DNA from: Trichocoleus sp. FACHB-40
GTDB taxonomy: Bacteria; Cyanobacteriota; Cyanobacteriia; Cyanobacteriales; FACHB-T130
DNA: 64,000 bases
Direction of reading: 5' to 3'
Assembly (NCBI RefSeq): GCF_014695915.1
Contig: NZ_JACJPF010000087.1
Span: 23,590-87,589 of the forward strand
The notes beneath the pieces are model-generated. The model was not told where the DNA came from, did no database searches, and worked only from the letters and a program-made list of their open reading frames with translations. Positions 54,835 to 63,803 of the stretch are shown piece after piece. The position numbers and the translations under genes were made by a program. Within the stretch, counting starts at the first letter, position 1; each line of letters begins with the position of its first letter.

Positions 54835-56157
54835 TTAAGAGCTTGGCAATCGTCTGCTAAGAGCATTGCGAATTAAAATTATGAGCATTCCTAAACCTGT
54901 AAACACTAACGCCGCAATGTTACTTTTTGGCTCGGCGAAAGCAATGAGAAATAGGTTGGAGAACAGCGCTAAAGCCGGAATCGCAGAAGGAACCTGAAAC
55001 CCTTCGGTTCGAGGTTCTCGGCGTTTGATGACTAGCAATGAGATGTTGACAAGAGAAAACATTGCCAGAATCAATGTTGAGGTTGTTCCAGCCAAGAATG
55101 CAAGCGGAAATGCCAGCGCGAGAAAAATGACGAGCGGCAGAATGACAAGCAGCGTTCGATAGGGAGTTGCTCGGCGTGGATGTAATTTTCCTAACCAAGC
55201 TGGAAGCAATCCTTCGCGGGACATTCCGTAAAGCAGCCGCGATGCGGTGACAAAATTCAGCAAAGCAGTATTTAGAACTGCGAACAGGGCGATGAGTGAA
55301 AAGACGATTGCTGGGAAATTTGGCTGCGATCGCCGAACAACATCGAGAAGAGGAGCGTTCGAGGCGGCAAGTTCCGCCGAACTGAGTACCTGAACGGCAA
55401 GCCAGGAGACGAGAACATAAACGACACCTGCAATTCCCAGAGAAAGCAGAATCGCTCTCGGAACATTGCGCTGGGGATTTTTTACTTCCTCGGAAACATT
55501 GACAATATCCTCAAACCCAATGAAGGCGTAGAAGGCGAGTGCCGCTCCCTGAACGACCGCTATCCAACCGACGGCTGGCGCGTTGGGGACGGGACTGGCA
55601 ACAGGATTCGCCGCGCCTGCTGGGTTTCCGATGAGAAAAAGGGTTGCCACGACGATGACAATCACAAGACCCGAAACTTCAAGAGCCGTGCAAAAAATGT
55701 TCAGGGCTGAGGACTCTTGCATTCCCCTAAAATTAACAAATGCAAGACCCGCAAATAGCGCCAGGATAATCAACCAATATGGAATCGCTGGAGCAAAAGC
55801 GTTGAGATAGCCTGCAAACGCTTTTGAGAGCGTCGCCATCGAAACTAGGCAGGTACAAAACATCAACCAGCCTACCAAGATTGAGAGCCAATCCTTGCGA
55901 AACGCTCTGTGGATGAAACTGGCGACTCCTCCGCTTTGCGGAATTCGGTTGCCAAGTTCGGCGTAGCTTAAAGCGGTGAGTGCCGCAACAATCATGGATG
56001 TCAGGAAAGAAGCCCAAACCAAAGAGCCGGAAAGTCCGGCAATTTTTCCGATCACTGCATATATTCCGGCACCAAGAATATCACCAACCCCGTAAATCAC
56101 CAGCGTCGGCAATCCAAACACTCGCTTGAGTGAATCCGCTTCTGCATTCGGTTCCAT
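54835..56157 (-). CDS. APC family amino-acid permease
   Basis: A 440-residue amino acid-polyamine-organocation transporter with about 12 membrane helices. The helix-1 motif IYGVGDILGAGIYAVIG (near residue 18) and SYAELGNRIPQSGGVASFI (near 63) are typical. FYAFIGFEDIVNVSEEVKNP (near 212) places it in the YfnA/CAT-like subgroup. A specific substrate cannot be read from the sequence. It is a single gene transcribed toward the cyclo-ligase; ATG at 56157. Confidence 0.9.
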   Translation of the reverse strand: MEPNAEADSLKRVFGLPTLVIYGVGDILGAGIYAVIGKIAGLSGSLVWASFLTSMIVAALTALSYAELGNRIPQSGGVASFIHRAFRKDWLSILVGWLMFCTCLVSMATLSKAFAGYLNAFAPAIPYWLIILALFAGLAFVNFRGMQESSALNIFCTALEVSGLVIVIVVATLFLIGNPAGAANPVASPVPNAPAVGWIAVVQGAALAFYAFIGFEDIVNVSEEVKNPQRNVPRAILLSLGIAGVVYVLVSWLAVQVLSSAELAASNAPLLDVVRRSQPNFPAIVFSLIALFAVLNTALLNFVTASRLLYGMSREGLLPAWLGKLHPRRATPYRTLLVILPLVIFLALAFPLAFLAGTTSTLILAMFSLVNISLLVIKRREPRTEGFQVPSAIPALALFSNLFLIAFAEPKSNIAALVFTGLGMLIILIRNALSRRLPSS

Positions 56158-56301
56158 AGAATTTCTCTTGTCCTTCTACTTGCCCAATCTGTAATCTTTA
56201 TGCTCGTCAGTATAGGGGGTACGGGGTGCTATCGGCAGCAAGAAACAAGAAAGCGATCGCCTAGTCTATCGAGCAATGCTGGCTACTTTTCTACCTCAAC
56301 T

Positions 56302-56517
56302 GGCTGTCTCAACGGCATCATGAATTGTTGGGGTGCCAGTAACATCCAAACGCCAGACAGCGATGCGATCTAACTATGCTAAGCTCGGTACCTGTTCGGG
56401 CGATCGGGCTTTTGCCACAACATTCCATCGATGTTGGGCGAAAAGTTGGGCGGCTGTCTTCCCAATTCCACTAGATGCACCCGGAATCAAAACTATTTTG
56501 CTCCTGGGTTGGTTCAT
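56302..56517 (-). pseudogene. Short-chain dehydrogenase/reductase N-terminal remnant
   Basis: From the ATG at 56517 the frame reads SKIVLIPGASSGIGKTAA, the Rossmann glycine motif of SDRs, then QHRWNVVAKARSPEQV. A TAG follows at 56374-56376, then, in the same frame, RIAVWRLDVTGTPTIHDAV, the next SDR segment. The rest is absent. It is a decayed gene in a 459-bp gap upstream of the APC gene. Confidence 0.8.
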
Positions 56518-56616
56518 TTGGATTTCGGGTAATGAAGGCAAGAACAGTGCGATCACTATACGTTTTCTATCTCCTTGCCTTCGAGTTATTTCGTTATCGC
56601 TCTAAGCCTCAGCTTG

Positions 56617-58161
56617 CTAACGATATGACAAAGGCGGCGTACAATTTTCTTGCCCCAAAAACAGCTTATAGGCGGGATTCTTGCTTTCATCCCAATAGCG
56701 ATAGCCGAGGGTATCGAGAAATGCCTGCCACTCTTGCATTTCGTGGGGAGGTACTTGCATTCCTACAACGATTCGTCCGTAGTCTGCGCCGTTGTTGCGG
56801 TAGTGGAACATACTAATATTCCAGTTGGGACTCATGGAACCAACGAACTTCATTAATGCGCCGGGACGTTCAGGAAACTCGAAGCGATAAAGCAATTCAT
56901 CGCAAGCAAGGAGAGAACGTCCGCCAACCATGTGACGCAAGTGCAGTTTGGTCAGTTCGTCATCGGTTAAGTCAAGAGTTTTGAACCCGCAAGCTTCAAA
57001 ACTTTCTGCCATCTTTGCAGCATCGGCACGGTTTTGAATTTGCACGCCGACAAAAATATGGGCTTCTTTTTCATCGGCAATGCGATAGCTAAACTCAGTT
57101 AGATTGCGTCTGCCAAGACATTCGCAAAACTTGCGGAGACTACCGGGTTCTTCGGGAATGGTGACGGCATAAATGGCTTCGCGGCGTTCGCCAAACTCGG
57201 CTCGTTCTGCGACAAAGCGGAGGCGATCGAAGTTCATGTTAGCACCGCAGGCAACGGCAACTAACGTTTGTCCTTCAATTTGCTCCCGTTCGACGTAGGC
57301 TTTAGCGCCTGCGATCGCTAATGCACCGGCTGGTTCTAAAATCGATCGCGTATCCTCAAATACGTCTTTAATTGCAGCACAAGTGTCATCCGTATCCACC
57401 AAAATGATTTCATCGACGTACTCTTGACACAGCCGGAAGGTTTCTTCCCCGACTTCCCGCACTGCAACCCCATCGGCAAATAAACCCACATTCGACAAGC
57501 GCACCCGTTTCCCGACTTTCAGGGATTGAGACATAGCATCGGCATCGACGGGTTCAACGCCAATAATCTTAATATCGGGACGCAACCGTTTTACATACGC
57601 CGCAATCCCAGAAATCAATCCGCCGCCCCCAATCGCCACAAAAATAGCATGAATGGGTTGCTGACATTGCCGCAGAATTTCCATCCCGATTGTCCCCTGT
57701 CCGGCAATTACGTGCGGATCGTCAAAGGGGTGAATAAAAGTTAAGCCTTTTTCCACTTCCAGTTGACGGGCAAAAGCATAGGCATCGTCGTAAGTGTCGC
57801 CATGCAATACAACTTCTCCCCCTCGCGCTTTAACGGCATCCACCTTCACTTGAGGCGTAGTGACTGGCATGACGATAATCGCTTGCGTTCCTAGCTGACG
57901 CGCAGCTAGGGCGACTCCTTGGGCATGGTTCCCGGCGGATGCAGCAATTACACCCTGTGCCAGCATATCCGGCGACAGGTGCGCCATCTTGTTGTAAGCA
58001 CCCCGCAGCTTGAAGGAAAACACTGATTGCATATCCTCTCGCTTCAGCAGGAGTTTGTTATTCAGCCGTGCGGAGAGGTTTGGGGCGTATTCTAGGGGCG
58101 TTTCTTGGGCGACATCGTAGACACGAGCCGTCAGGATTTGTACCAGGTAGTCGCAAAGCAT
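56617..58161 (-). CDS. ilvA: Threonine ammonia-lyase, biosynthetic
   Basis: PLP-dependent threonine dehydratase catalysing the first step of isoleucine synthesis (threonine to 2-oxobutanoate). It is 514 residues, the usual length of the biosynthetic enzyme. The PLP lysine lies in SVFSFKLRGAYNKM (near residue 54), a phosphate loop in IGGGGLISG (near 178), and two C-terminal ACT-like regulatory domains follow (EEPGSLRKFCECLG near 340; EFPERPGALMKFVG near 435). These predict feedback control by isoleucine. The 3' end is the source of the decayed copies at 46943 and 49735. ATG at 58161. Confidence 0.96.
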   Translation of the reverse strand: MLCDYLVQILTARVYDVAQETPLEYAPNLSARLNNKLLLKREDMQSVFSFKLRGAYNKMAHLSPDMLAQGVIAASAGNHAQGVALAARQLGTQAIIVMPVTTPQVKVDAVKARGGEVVLHGDTYDDAYAFARQLEVEKGLTFIHPFDDPHVIAGQGTIGMEILRQCQQPIHAIFVAIGGGGLISGIAAYVKRLRPDIKIIGVEPVDADAMSQSLKVGKRVRLSNVGLFADGVAVREVGEETFRLCQEYVDEIILVDTDDTCAAIKDVFEDTRSILEPAGALAIAGAKAYVEREQIEGQTLVAVACGANMNFDRLRFVAERAEFGERREAIYAVTIPEEPGSLRKFCECLGRRNLTEFSYRIADEKEAHIFVGVQIQNRADAAKMAESFEACGFKTLDLTDDELTKLHLRHMVGGRSLLACDELLYRFEFPERPGALMKFVGSMSPNWNISMFHYRNNGADYGRIVVGMQVPPHEMQEWQAFLDTLGYRYWDESKNPAYKLFLGQENCTPPLSYR

Positions 58162-58289
58162 GGGATGAAGGGGGTTGCAGATGGCGGATGGAAGACAATT
58201 TTACTTCACTGGTAGATTCTGTGGTGTGGGGGTGAGGGTGGGAGCACAACCATAGATATAAATTAGGATGAGGGACAGGAGGATTTGTT

Positions 58290-58514
58290 ATGCCAACCAC
58301 CATCCAAGAAATTTATACCCAGGTTATTCGCACTTTGTCACCAACAGAGCGGTTACGCTTGGCAACACTGATTCTCAACGAGCTGGTACAGCACAATGCT
58401 GATGTTGTTGATCAAAGTGATACATGGACAGAGCAAGATCAACTCGATCTAGTTACCTTTTCCTTACAATATGCTGCAACAGGCGACCCTGAGAGCGAGG
58501 AGTTTGCTGAGTGA
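58290..58514 (+). CDS. Putative antitoxin of a type II pair
   Basis: A 74-residue acidic protein with an N-terminal basic helical segment (TIQEIYTQVIRTLSPTERLRLATLIL) and an acidic tail (DPESEEFAE). It has no named family that I recognise, but it lies directly upstream of a PemK/MazF toxin and overlaps its start by 4 nt (GTGA), the classic antitoxin-toxin arrangement. The GGAGG about 10 nt before the ATG at 58290 supports the start. The antitoxin call rests mainly on context. Confidence 0.7.
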   Translation: MPTTIQEIYTQVIRTLSPTERLRLATLILNELVQHNADVVDQSDTWTEQDQLDLVTFSLQYAATGDPESEEFAE

Positions 58515-58849
58515 CCTTTAATCCAGGTGATGTTGTCACCGTTGATTTTCCTGGTGTCACAGGTGTTAAACGTCGTCCTGCTGTCGTGTTGTCCTCAGCA
58601 ACCTATCATGCAAATCGCCCCGATGTAATAGTCGGGCTGATTACGACTCAGACAACTGCGTTAGGCGTAACCGATTACGTGCTTCAGGATTGGCAAGCAG
58701 CAGGTTTAAGGGTTGCGTCTGTTTTTCGGAGTTTCATTGTAACGTTGCCTCCTTCTGCCAACTTGGTTTGTATTGGGCAGTTATCAGAGCGTGATTGGCA
58801 AGGTGTTCGGGATTGTGTCAAGGTGGCTCTTGCAGAATTGGACAATTAA
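58511..58849 (+). CDS. PemK/MazF-family toxin (endoribonuclease)
   Basis: A 112-residue PemK/MazF-like mRNA interferase. PGDVVTVDFPGVTGVKRRPAVVLSS at the start is the beta-barrel signature, with Arg/Pro at the RRPAVV turn. AGLRVASVFRSFIVTLPP carries the usual strand and Arg/Ser element. It starts at a GTG overlapping the upstream stop (GTGA), so translation is coupled to the antitoxin. The pair would be a type II stabilisation or stress module. Confidence 0.87.
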   Translation: MTFNPGDVVTVDFPGVTGVKRRPAVVLSSATYHANRPDVIVGLITTQTTALGVTDYVLQDWQAAGLRVASVFRSFIVTLPPSANLVCIGQLSERDWQGVRDCVKVALAELDN

Positions 58850-58908
58850 GAACCCTTGTGCCCGTCTTGCCACTCGTAGGGAGCGTGAAGTGCGATCGCC
58901 CATCGCCA

Positions 58909-58963
58909 TAGGTTGAGTTGACTTTAGCGTAGGGGCTGGAGTAGGAGCAAGGAAACCCAACAT
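58909..58963. repeat. Dispersed TAGGTTGAG...AAACCCAACAT repeat
   Basis: A degenerate copy of the GTTGGGTTT-type family: arms TAGGTTGAGT and GGAAACCCAACA lie about 30 bp apart between the toxin and TetR genes, which converge here. Confidence 0.65.
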
Positions 58964-58965
58964 CT

Positions 58966-59598
58966 TTATATTTGGTAGGTTTGCAGGTACGCTGCAATCA
59001 ATGTTTTCGTTTCTGCTACGAGTTGTTCCCGGAAGATTCGATCGCGAGTAAGAGAGAGCCATAGCAACTCATTGGCAGCTTTCACAATTGTTGTGGCAAT
59101 TAATTCGCACTTTGCATTATCTAAAGATGGGTTTCTCCGTTCCAGAAAATGGGCGAGTTCTTTGAGAATCAGTTGGTCGTACTCATCCAGGTTACTGATA
59201 TCGGCTACCGTCATCAGATCGATTAATTGTTCGAGTACCGCGCGATAGCCAGGATGGTCGGTTGCGAACTGGTCAAAGGCATCGATCATGCGATCGACAT
59301 AGACAGCGATTGGAGCCTCTATCAGTTCGGCGTGAAGTTGCACAAACAGGTGATACTCCTGCTCAAAGTACCGATTAGCCAAAGCTTTGAGGATTGCTTC
59401 TTTGTCAGGAAAGAACTGGTAGAGCGACCCAACAGCAACTTCTGCACGAGCCGCGATCGCTCGTGTCGTGGTTTGGTCGTAGCCCAGTTCAATAAATAGT
59501 TGCTCGGCAACATTGAGGATGTGATGCACGCGCTCCTGGCTGCGTGCCTGCTTAGGTTGCCGTCGCATGGTTGAGGATTGTTGAGGATCTGTCGTCAT
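58966..59598 (-). CDS. TetR/AcrR family transcriptional regulator
   Basis: A 210-residue regulator. The N-terminal HTH is RVHHILNVAEQLFIELGYDQ and TTTRAIAARAEVAVGSLYQF followed by FPDKEAI, typical of TetR proteins; the C-terminal about 140 residues form the ligand-binding helical domain. It is divergent from the Coq4-like gene, with two palindromic operators in between, so it probably represses both. ATG at 59598. Confidence 0.93.
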   Translation of the reverse strand: MTTDPQQSSTMRRQPKQARSQERVHHILNVAEQLFIELGYDQTTTRAIAARAEVAVGSLYQFFPDKEAILKALANRYFEQEYHLFVQLHAELIEAPIAVYVDRMIDAFDQFATDHPGYRAVLEQLIDLMTVADISNLDEYDQLILKELAHFLERRNPSLDNAKCELIATTIVKAANELLWLSLTRDRIFREQLVAETKTLIAAYLQTYQI

Positions 59599-59624
59599 TT
59601 ACAGAAATCATCCTTGACGAAACA

Positions 59625-59663
59625 TGAACACTGTTCGTATTATTTGAATATGAACAGTGTTCA
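59625..59663. promoter_or_regulatory. Paired palindromic operators between tetR and the Coq4-like gene
   Basis: TGAACACTGTTCG (59625-59637) and TGAACAGTGTTCA (59651-59663) are two copies of a 13-bp palindrome whose centres are 26 nt apart. They are placed between the divergent starts at 59598 and 59700. The spacing is near two and a half helical turns, as expected for tandem TetR dimers. Confidence 0.8.
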
Positions 59664-59699
59664 TATTTTACTTCAGTTCCACCTGTCGGAGGTACTCCT

Positions 59700-60452
59700 A
59701 TGCAGTCTATGAATTCCCAGGTTGTGCGATCGACCAGACCTAATCTGAGCGTGCAACCGCACTCTAACGGACAGATATGGACAACGGTAAAAGACTTCTT
59801 TCGCACGTTAAGAGGAATGAAAGCATTCCTGACGCTACTCCTTGACGACAGCGGAAATCTAGCTCCAGTTCTGGAGTTGAACACGACGCTGCTTGACACT
59901 CATGCCTTCCAGGTTGCCGTTGAAGCAATGAAGGCAGCACCAGAAGTGGCTGAAATTATTGCAGAACGCTATATGGCTCCCACCCACGATCTGGAAGCCT
60001 TGTTGCAGTATCCCAAGGACTCATTGGGTTACGCCTATGCCAGCAGCTTGAAACAGGCAGGTTTTCAGACGCTAGCGGCTGAAGTCGAAATTGACTCGGA
60101 TACCAGCTATGTGGAAAATCGTTGGCTGCAAACCCACGACATTTGGCACATTATTACCGGATTTGATACTGGCGAAATCGGTGAAATTGGTTTGCAAGCC
60201 TTCTACCTAGCTCAGTTTCAGCTTCCGCTGGCTAGTATGCTTATCGCTAATGCCCTAATTAGCGCTACGCTGTTCCAACCTGAGACGCTATCTCCGCTTT
60301 TCAGTGCGATCGCACGGGGATGGGAAATGGGACAAACTGCCAAACCCTTGATTGCTCAGAAATGGGAAGAAGCCTGGGAAAAACCAGTTTCAGTGTGGCA
60401 GGCAGAACTGAACGTACAACCCCTTGCACAGCCCGAACTGGTGCTGAATTAA
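59700..60452 (+). CDS. Coq4-like family protein
   Basis: A 250-residue protein related to the ubiquinone-biosynthesis factor Coq4. It has the family's metal motif HDIWHIITGFDTGEIGEIGL (near residue 150), which fits HDxxH-x11-E. Cyanobacteria make plastoquinone rather than ubiquinone, so the job of this homolog is not obvious; lipid or quinone handling is an inference. It is controlled, probably, by the divergent TetR regulator through the two operators upstream. ATG at 59700. Confidence 0.85.
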   Translation: MQSMNSQVVRSTRPNLSVQPHSNGQIWTTVKDFFRTLRGMKAFLTLLLDDSGNLAPVLELNTTLLDTHAFQVAVEAMKAAPEVAEIIAERYMAPTHDLEALLQYPKDSLGYAYASSLKQAGFQTLAAEVEIDSDTSYVENRWLQTHDIWHIITGFDTGEIGEIGLQAFYLAQFQLPLASMLIANALISATLFQPETLSPLFSAIARGWEMGQTAKPLIAQKWEEAWEKPVSVWQAELNVQPLAQPELVLN

Positions 60453-61215
60453 TCAATTCAAAATCATCTTTGTTTATTTTGAATTTTGAACGTTGAATTC
60501 CCCAAACGGTTAGTCATGATGTCATGCAGGCTTTACTGGCGCACCATTCGCCTCACCTATCCCTGGTTGCCGTTGGCGATTATGCTCTGGCGTATGGCTA
60601 TTTCAACAGGTATTCACCGCTGTCGCGCCCAGATTGGTTTCTGGAGGCTGTTGACGCGGATTGATTTTGCCAACTTGCTGGCAATCGCCCTTGAAATGGC
60701 TCAACCCGAATATTGGGTGTAAGTGCGATCGCTCATCCCTGTAGGTTGGGAAAACGTAAGGAAACCCAACATCTCACCATTCACTACCAACACGACTCTC
60801 CAATTCAATCGGACTATCCGCACCCCAATCTCTTGTGTAAGCGCCGTCCCTCATATAGCAATGGAATCTGGAAGCAAAGTTGAGGCGTCACAGGCACAAT
60901 GCTCATCTTGAAGCTATAAAAGCGCGATCGCAAGCAGGAACAAACAGAGCGATCGCGCACATTAGTTTCGGCTGCACGTAGACAGCAGTGCGATCGCCTT
61001 TTGTACCCTACGTGATCGCTTTTCATGAGTAGAACACTCAACCGCCCATCTTATTGTGTAGTAAAGGCTATAGGCGATACATCTGAGATATGTGGCAAAT
61101 TGGACACGATGAGTTTTAACAAAGACTGAACCATCCTCACCCTTGCCTGGTCTAAGGTAATACAACATTCGGATCCGTTGTTGCTGCACACTAACAACTT
61201 GGAATTTCCATTTTT
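60453..61215. other. Long intergenic region
   Basis: More than 750 bp without a supportable gene. A 46-codon frame at 60524-60664 (reads HHSPHLSLVAVGDYALAYGY and continues past a TGA) may be a relic of an unknown gene. A copy of the TAGGTTGGG...GGAAACCCAACAT repeat lies at about 60739-60775, and several HIP1-like octamers cluster at 60920-61015. The promoter of the Spy-like gene should lie near the end. Confidence 0.55.
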
Positions 61216-61641
61216 ATGAAGATGAAATCTTTGTTCTTCTTGCCAGGAGCGATCGCGTTGATGCTTGCTGCTTCCCCAATGATTCCCGCTTTCACCAACG
61301 TTGCTTTTGCTGGCCCTGGTCGCGCTGGTGGCGCAGGAATGAAGTACAACCAGCTGAATTTGACTGATGCTCAAAAAGCACAAATGCAGCAAATTAAAGA
61401 GTCTACGCGGCAGCAAATGGATGCTATTTTCACCTCGGAGCAAAAGGAACAAATGCGCCTTGCTAAAGAGCAACGGCAAAGACCTAATCTGAACCTAAGT
61501 GAAGACCAAAAATCAAGACTCCAAGCAGTTCGCCAGACTACCAAAAGTCGGATGGAAGCAGTGCTGACTGCTGACCAAAAACAACAACTTGAGCAATTAC
61601 GTCAAGAATGGCGTCAACGCCGTCAACAAACACAGTCCTAA
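61216..61641 (+). CDS. Spy/CpxP-like periplasmic protein
   Basis: A 141-residue exported protein with a signal peptide ending near AFTNVAFAGP. Three LTxxQ-type helices follow: LTDAQKAQMQQIKES, LSEDQKSRLQAVRQ and LTADQKQQLEQLRQEW. The rest is Gln/Arg/Lys-rich. LTXXQ helical repeats define Spy/CpxP chaperones, which bind unfolded proteins in the periplasm of proteobacteria; cyanobacterial homologs are less studied. ATG at 61216, no close partner. Confidence 0.85.
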   Translation: MKMKSLFFLPGAIALMLAASPMIPAFTNVAFAGPGRAGGAGMKYNQLNLTDAQKAQMQQIKESTRQQMDAIFTSEQKEQMRLAKEQRQRPNLNLSEDQKSRLQAVRQTTKSRMEAVLTADQKQQLEQLRQEWRQRRQQTQS

Positions 61642-61710
61642 CGGAGACGTTGCTATTCCTTTGTAAGTAAAAGTAACTCGAAAAGAGTTTACCAAACACG
61701 TGCAAAGCTT

Positions 61711-61754
61711 CAAGGGGGTATGGAAATAATTGCTTCCCATGCCCCCTTGTTTTC
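61711..61754 (+). terminator. Rho-independent-type terminator after the Spy-like gene
   Basis: CAAGGGGG pairs with CCCCCTTG in a strong stem with a partly paired TATGG/CCCAT extension, and is followed by a short T-rich run (TGTTTTC). It starts 70 bp after the stop at 61641. Confidence 0.75.
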
Positions 61755-61973
61755 ATCAAAAATAGAGGGAATTTCAATCTAAGCTGCGATCGCTTCGCTT
61801 GGGTTCAAGCAGGAAATCCAAGCTCTCATCATTCGCTACCAAAACTTTTGGGCTATTTCATTCTAAATTGGCAGGATGTATGCTGTAACAGCTTGCCGAA
61901 AAACAGAGCGACTCAATTCCCATTACCAAAGCAGCAATTTTATAAGCATTTGCTGAATTATCAGACTCCTGTC
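61755..61973. other. Intergenic segment
   Basis: Between the terminator and the MITE-like element; one HIP1-related octamer near 61786 and no recognisable gene. Confidence 0.5.
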
Positions 61974-62144
61974 GGGAGCATCTCACTTTTGTAAAATATA
62001 AAATATCCCGACGGCTGTAAGCGCTTCGCCTTCTTGATGGTAGTCACCTTAAGCAAACGAAGCCTGCGCGTTGGCGGGCTTTGTTTATGGAGCATCGACG
62101 CTTCTAGCTTGCGGGTGTATATTTGCAAAAGCTAAGATGCTCCC
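61974..62144. mobile_element. MITE-like element with 27-bp imperfect terminal inverted repeats
   Basis: The left end GGGAGCATCTCACTTTTGTA (61974 on) and the reverse complement of the right end (GGGAGCATCTTAGCTTTTGC, ending at 62144) agree in 10 leading bases and most of the rest. A palindromic core (GAAGCCTGCGCGTTGGCGGGCTT, split as two arms near 62060-62086) lies inside. The element is 171 bp, codes for nothing, and lies just after the pyrFE stop. Confidence 0.6.
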
Positions 62145-62159
62145 TCGTCTTCTAACTGA

Positions 62160-63566
62160 CTAATGGCTTAAAATTTGGAATTGCTCAGAATTGATGCGGC
62201 CAGATTGATACAAAGTTTCGGCAATTTCCGAAATTGTTAGCACAGCATGACCCTGATAGCCATTTTCCCGCAGCCTGTCTTTAACGCCCTTTTCATGGTC
62301 TATCAAAACCACAATATCTTCTACATTGAGTCCAGCATCTTTTAACTTTTCCGCTCCTTGCATTACACTTTTGCCACTGATGAGAATATCATCCACCACC
62401 ACGATTTTTTCTCCAGGCTGAAAATGCCCTTCTATTACCCGTTTAGTACCGTGGGATTTCACTTCCTTACGTGGGAAAATCATTGGACGATCTAAACGTA
62501 GCGCTAACCCCGTCGCAGTTGGTAATGAACCATAAGGGATTCCGGCAATTCTGTCAAAGTGCAAATTTTTAAGGATTTCCGAGTAGGCACTTAAAATTTG
62601 ATGAAAAATTTGCGGTTGGGAGATAATTTTGCGGAGGTCGATGTAGTAGGGAAAAATAGCTCCCGACGCTTGCACATGATCGCCAAACACAATACAGCCA
62701 ATATCGTAAAGTTGCAAAATCGTGTCTCGGTGGGGAGAAGGCTGTAAGAAGCAGACATCCGGAAGCCACAGTTCACAGGTGGGGCTTTCTTGTACAATTT
62801 TCAGACGCTGGTTATTCACCGTGTCGCGTAAGGATTGGACAGCTTCGGCTGGATGTTCGGTGGTTAATAAATTTGGGGGAACTGGAAGGAGTAACCCATC
62901 TCCATAGGCGTTTAAGCCAGCCGCTAAAATTTGCTCTAAGTTTTGGTCTTCTGGCCATCCTTGCACTAAGATGAGACGTTCTGGCGCGGTGGTGCGGATG
63001 CGACCTAAAATTTCCGGTATTGCCCCGCTTACTTCTAGCCCCAGTTGTTCGGGCGTTCCCCAGTTTTTGGCTTCTTTCACCAGATGCAGATAAAAAGGTC
63101 GCCCGATGCTTGGATATTCTTGCAAGACGGCGGCTGAGGGATTGCCAGTGTAGCACTCGACAAAGACTGCTTTGCCTGGATAAACCAAAAAAGGTGCCGC
63201 CATGTCCAGCCCGGCGTAAGGCGACAACGTACAAGCATCAACCTGCCATTTTTCAAATACAGTTTCGGCAAATACTGTGCTGGTGTTGATGTCGCTGTGT
63301 TTAGCATCTAAAATTACCGGGATGTCACTGGGTATGGCTGCTAAGGTTTGCTGGAGTAGTTCTAAGCCAGGGATGCCAAGCGCTTGATAAAAGCCAAGAG
63401 TCAATTTATATGCACAGACATAATTTGCGGTTTCGGTGATTAGATGTAGCCTATCGGAGATGTCACTCAGGGTTTTGTTCTGGTTCTCCGCTTCTGGGTC
63501 GAGTGTTACGTACAGTAAGCTTTGATTGCGTTCAATTGCTTGAAGTAACTTATCGAAAAAGTTCAT
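62160..63566 (-). CDS. pyrF-pyrE: Bifunctional OMP decarboxylase/orotate phosphoribosyltransferase
   Basis: A 468-residue fusion of the last two enzymes of UMP synthesis, a known arrangement in cyanobacteria. The N-terminal half is a PyrF barrel: YVTLDPEAEN near residue 18, the catalytic VILDAKHSDINT near 88 and LVQGWPEDQN near 205. The C-terminal half is PyrE, with the PRPP-binding loop VVVDDILISGKSV near residue 393 and a GTKRVIEGHFQPGEKIV lead-in. Start ATG at 63566. It is divergent from psbA. Each domain length is normal. Confidence 0.93.
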   Translation of the reverse strand: MNFFDKLLQAIERNQSLLYVTLDPEAENQNKTLSDISDRLHLITETANYVCAYKLTLGFYQALGIPGLELLQQTLAAIPSDIPVILDAKHSDINTSTVFAETVFEKWQVDACTLSPYAGLDMAAPFLVYPGKAVFVECYTGNPSAAVLQEYPSIGRPFYLHLVKEAKNWGTPEQLGLEVSGAIPEILGRIRTTAPERLILVQGWPEDQNLEQILAAGLNAYGDGLLLPVPPNLLTTEHPAEAVQSLRDTVNNQRLKIVQESPTCELWLPDVCFLQPSPHRDTILQLYDIGCIVFGDHVQASGAIFPYYIDLRKIISQPQIFHQILSAYSEILKNLHFDRIAGIPYGSLPTATGLALRLDRPMIFPRKEVKSHGTKRVIEGHFQPGEKIVVVDDILISGKSVMQGAEKLKDAGLNVEDIVVLIDHEKGVKDRLRENGYQGHAVLTISEIAETLYQSGRINSEQFQILSH

Positions 63567-63803
63567 AGGTGTTTTTTGTTGTGGGCGATCGCTTCCAGCA
63601 CAATCAGCTTACCCACTTGACGCTGCCTGTTGTCACTCCTACCACCAACAGCCACCACTCTCACCAAGATACGGACTTTTAAGGCTTTTCGCTCCCACAG
63701 GTATAAAAATAAAAATTTTTTACAAACTTCTTTATAAAACTTAAAAGTTACTTTACTATGAGTACATCGACCTAAAACATTCATTCCCGCAATCATTCAA
63801 ACC
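63567..63803 (+). promoter_or_regulatory. psbA upstream region
   Basis: AT-rich divergent gap. TTTACA at 63719-63724, typical of psbA -35 boxes, is followed by A-rich tracts and TACTAT near 63755, but no consensus -10 at ideal spacing. The 5' UTR before the ATG at 63804 is short and AT-rich. Promoter assignment is tentative. Confidence 0.4.

Noticed and set aside
60524..60664. 46-codon frame between the Coq4-like and Spy-like genes.
   Set aside because: No recognisable family and interrupted by TGA; only noted as a possible relic in the intergenic entry.
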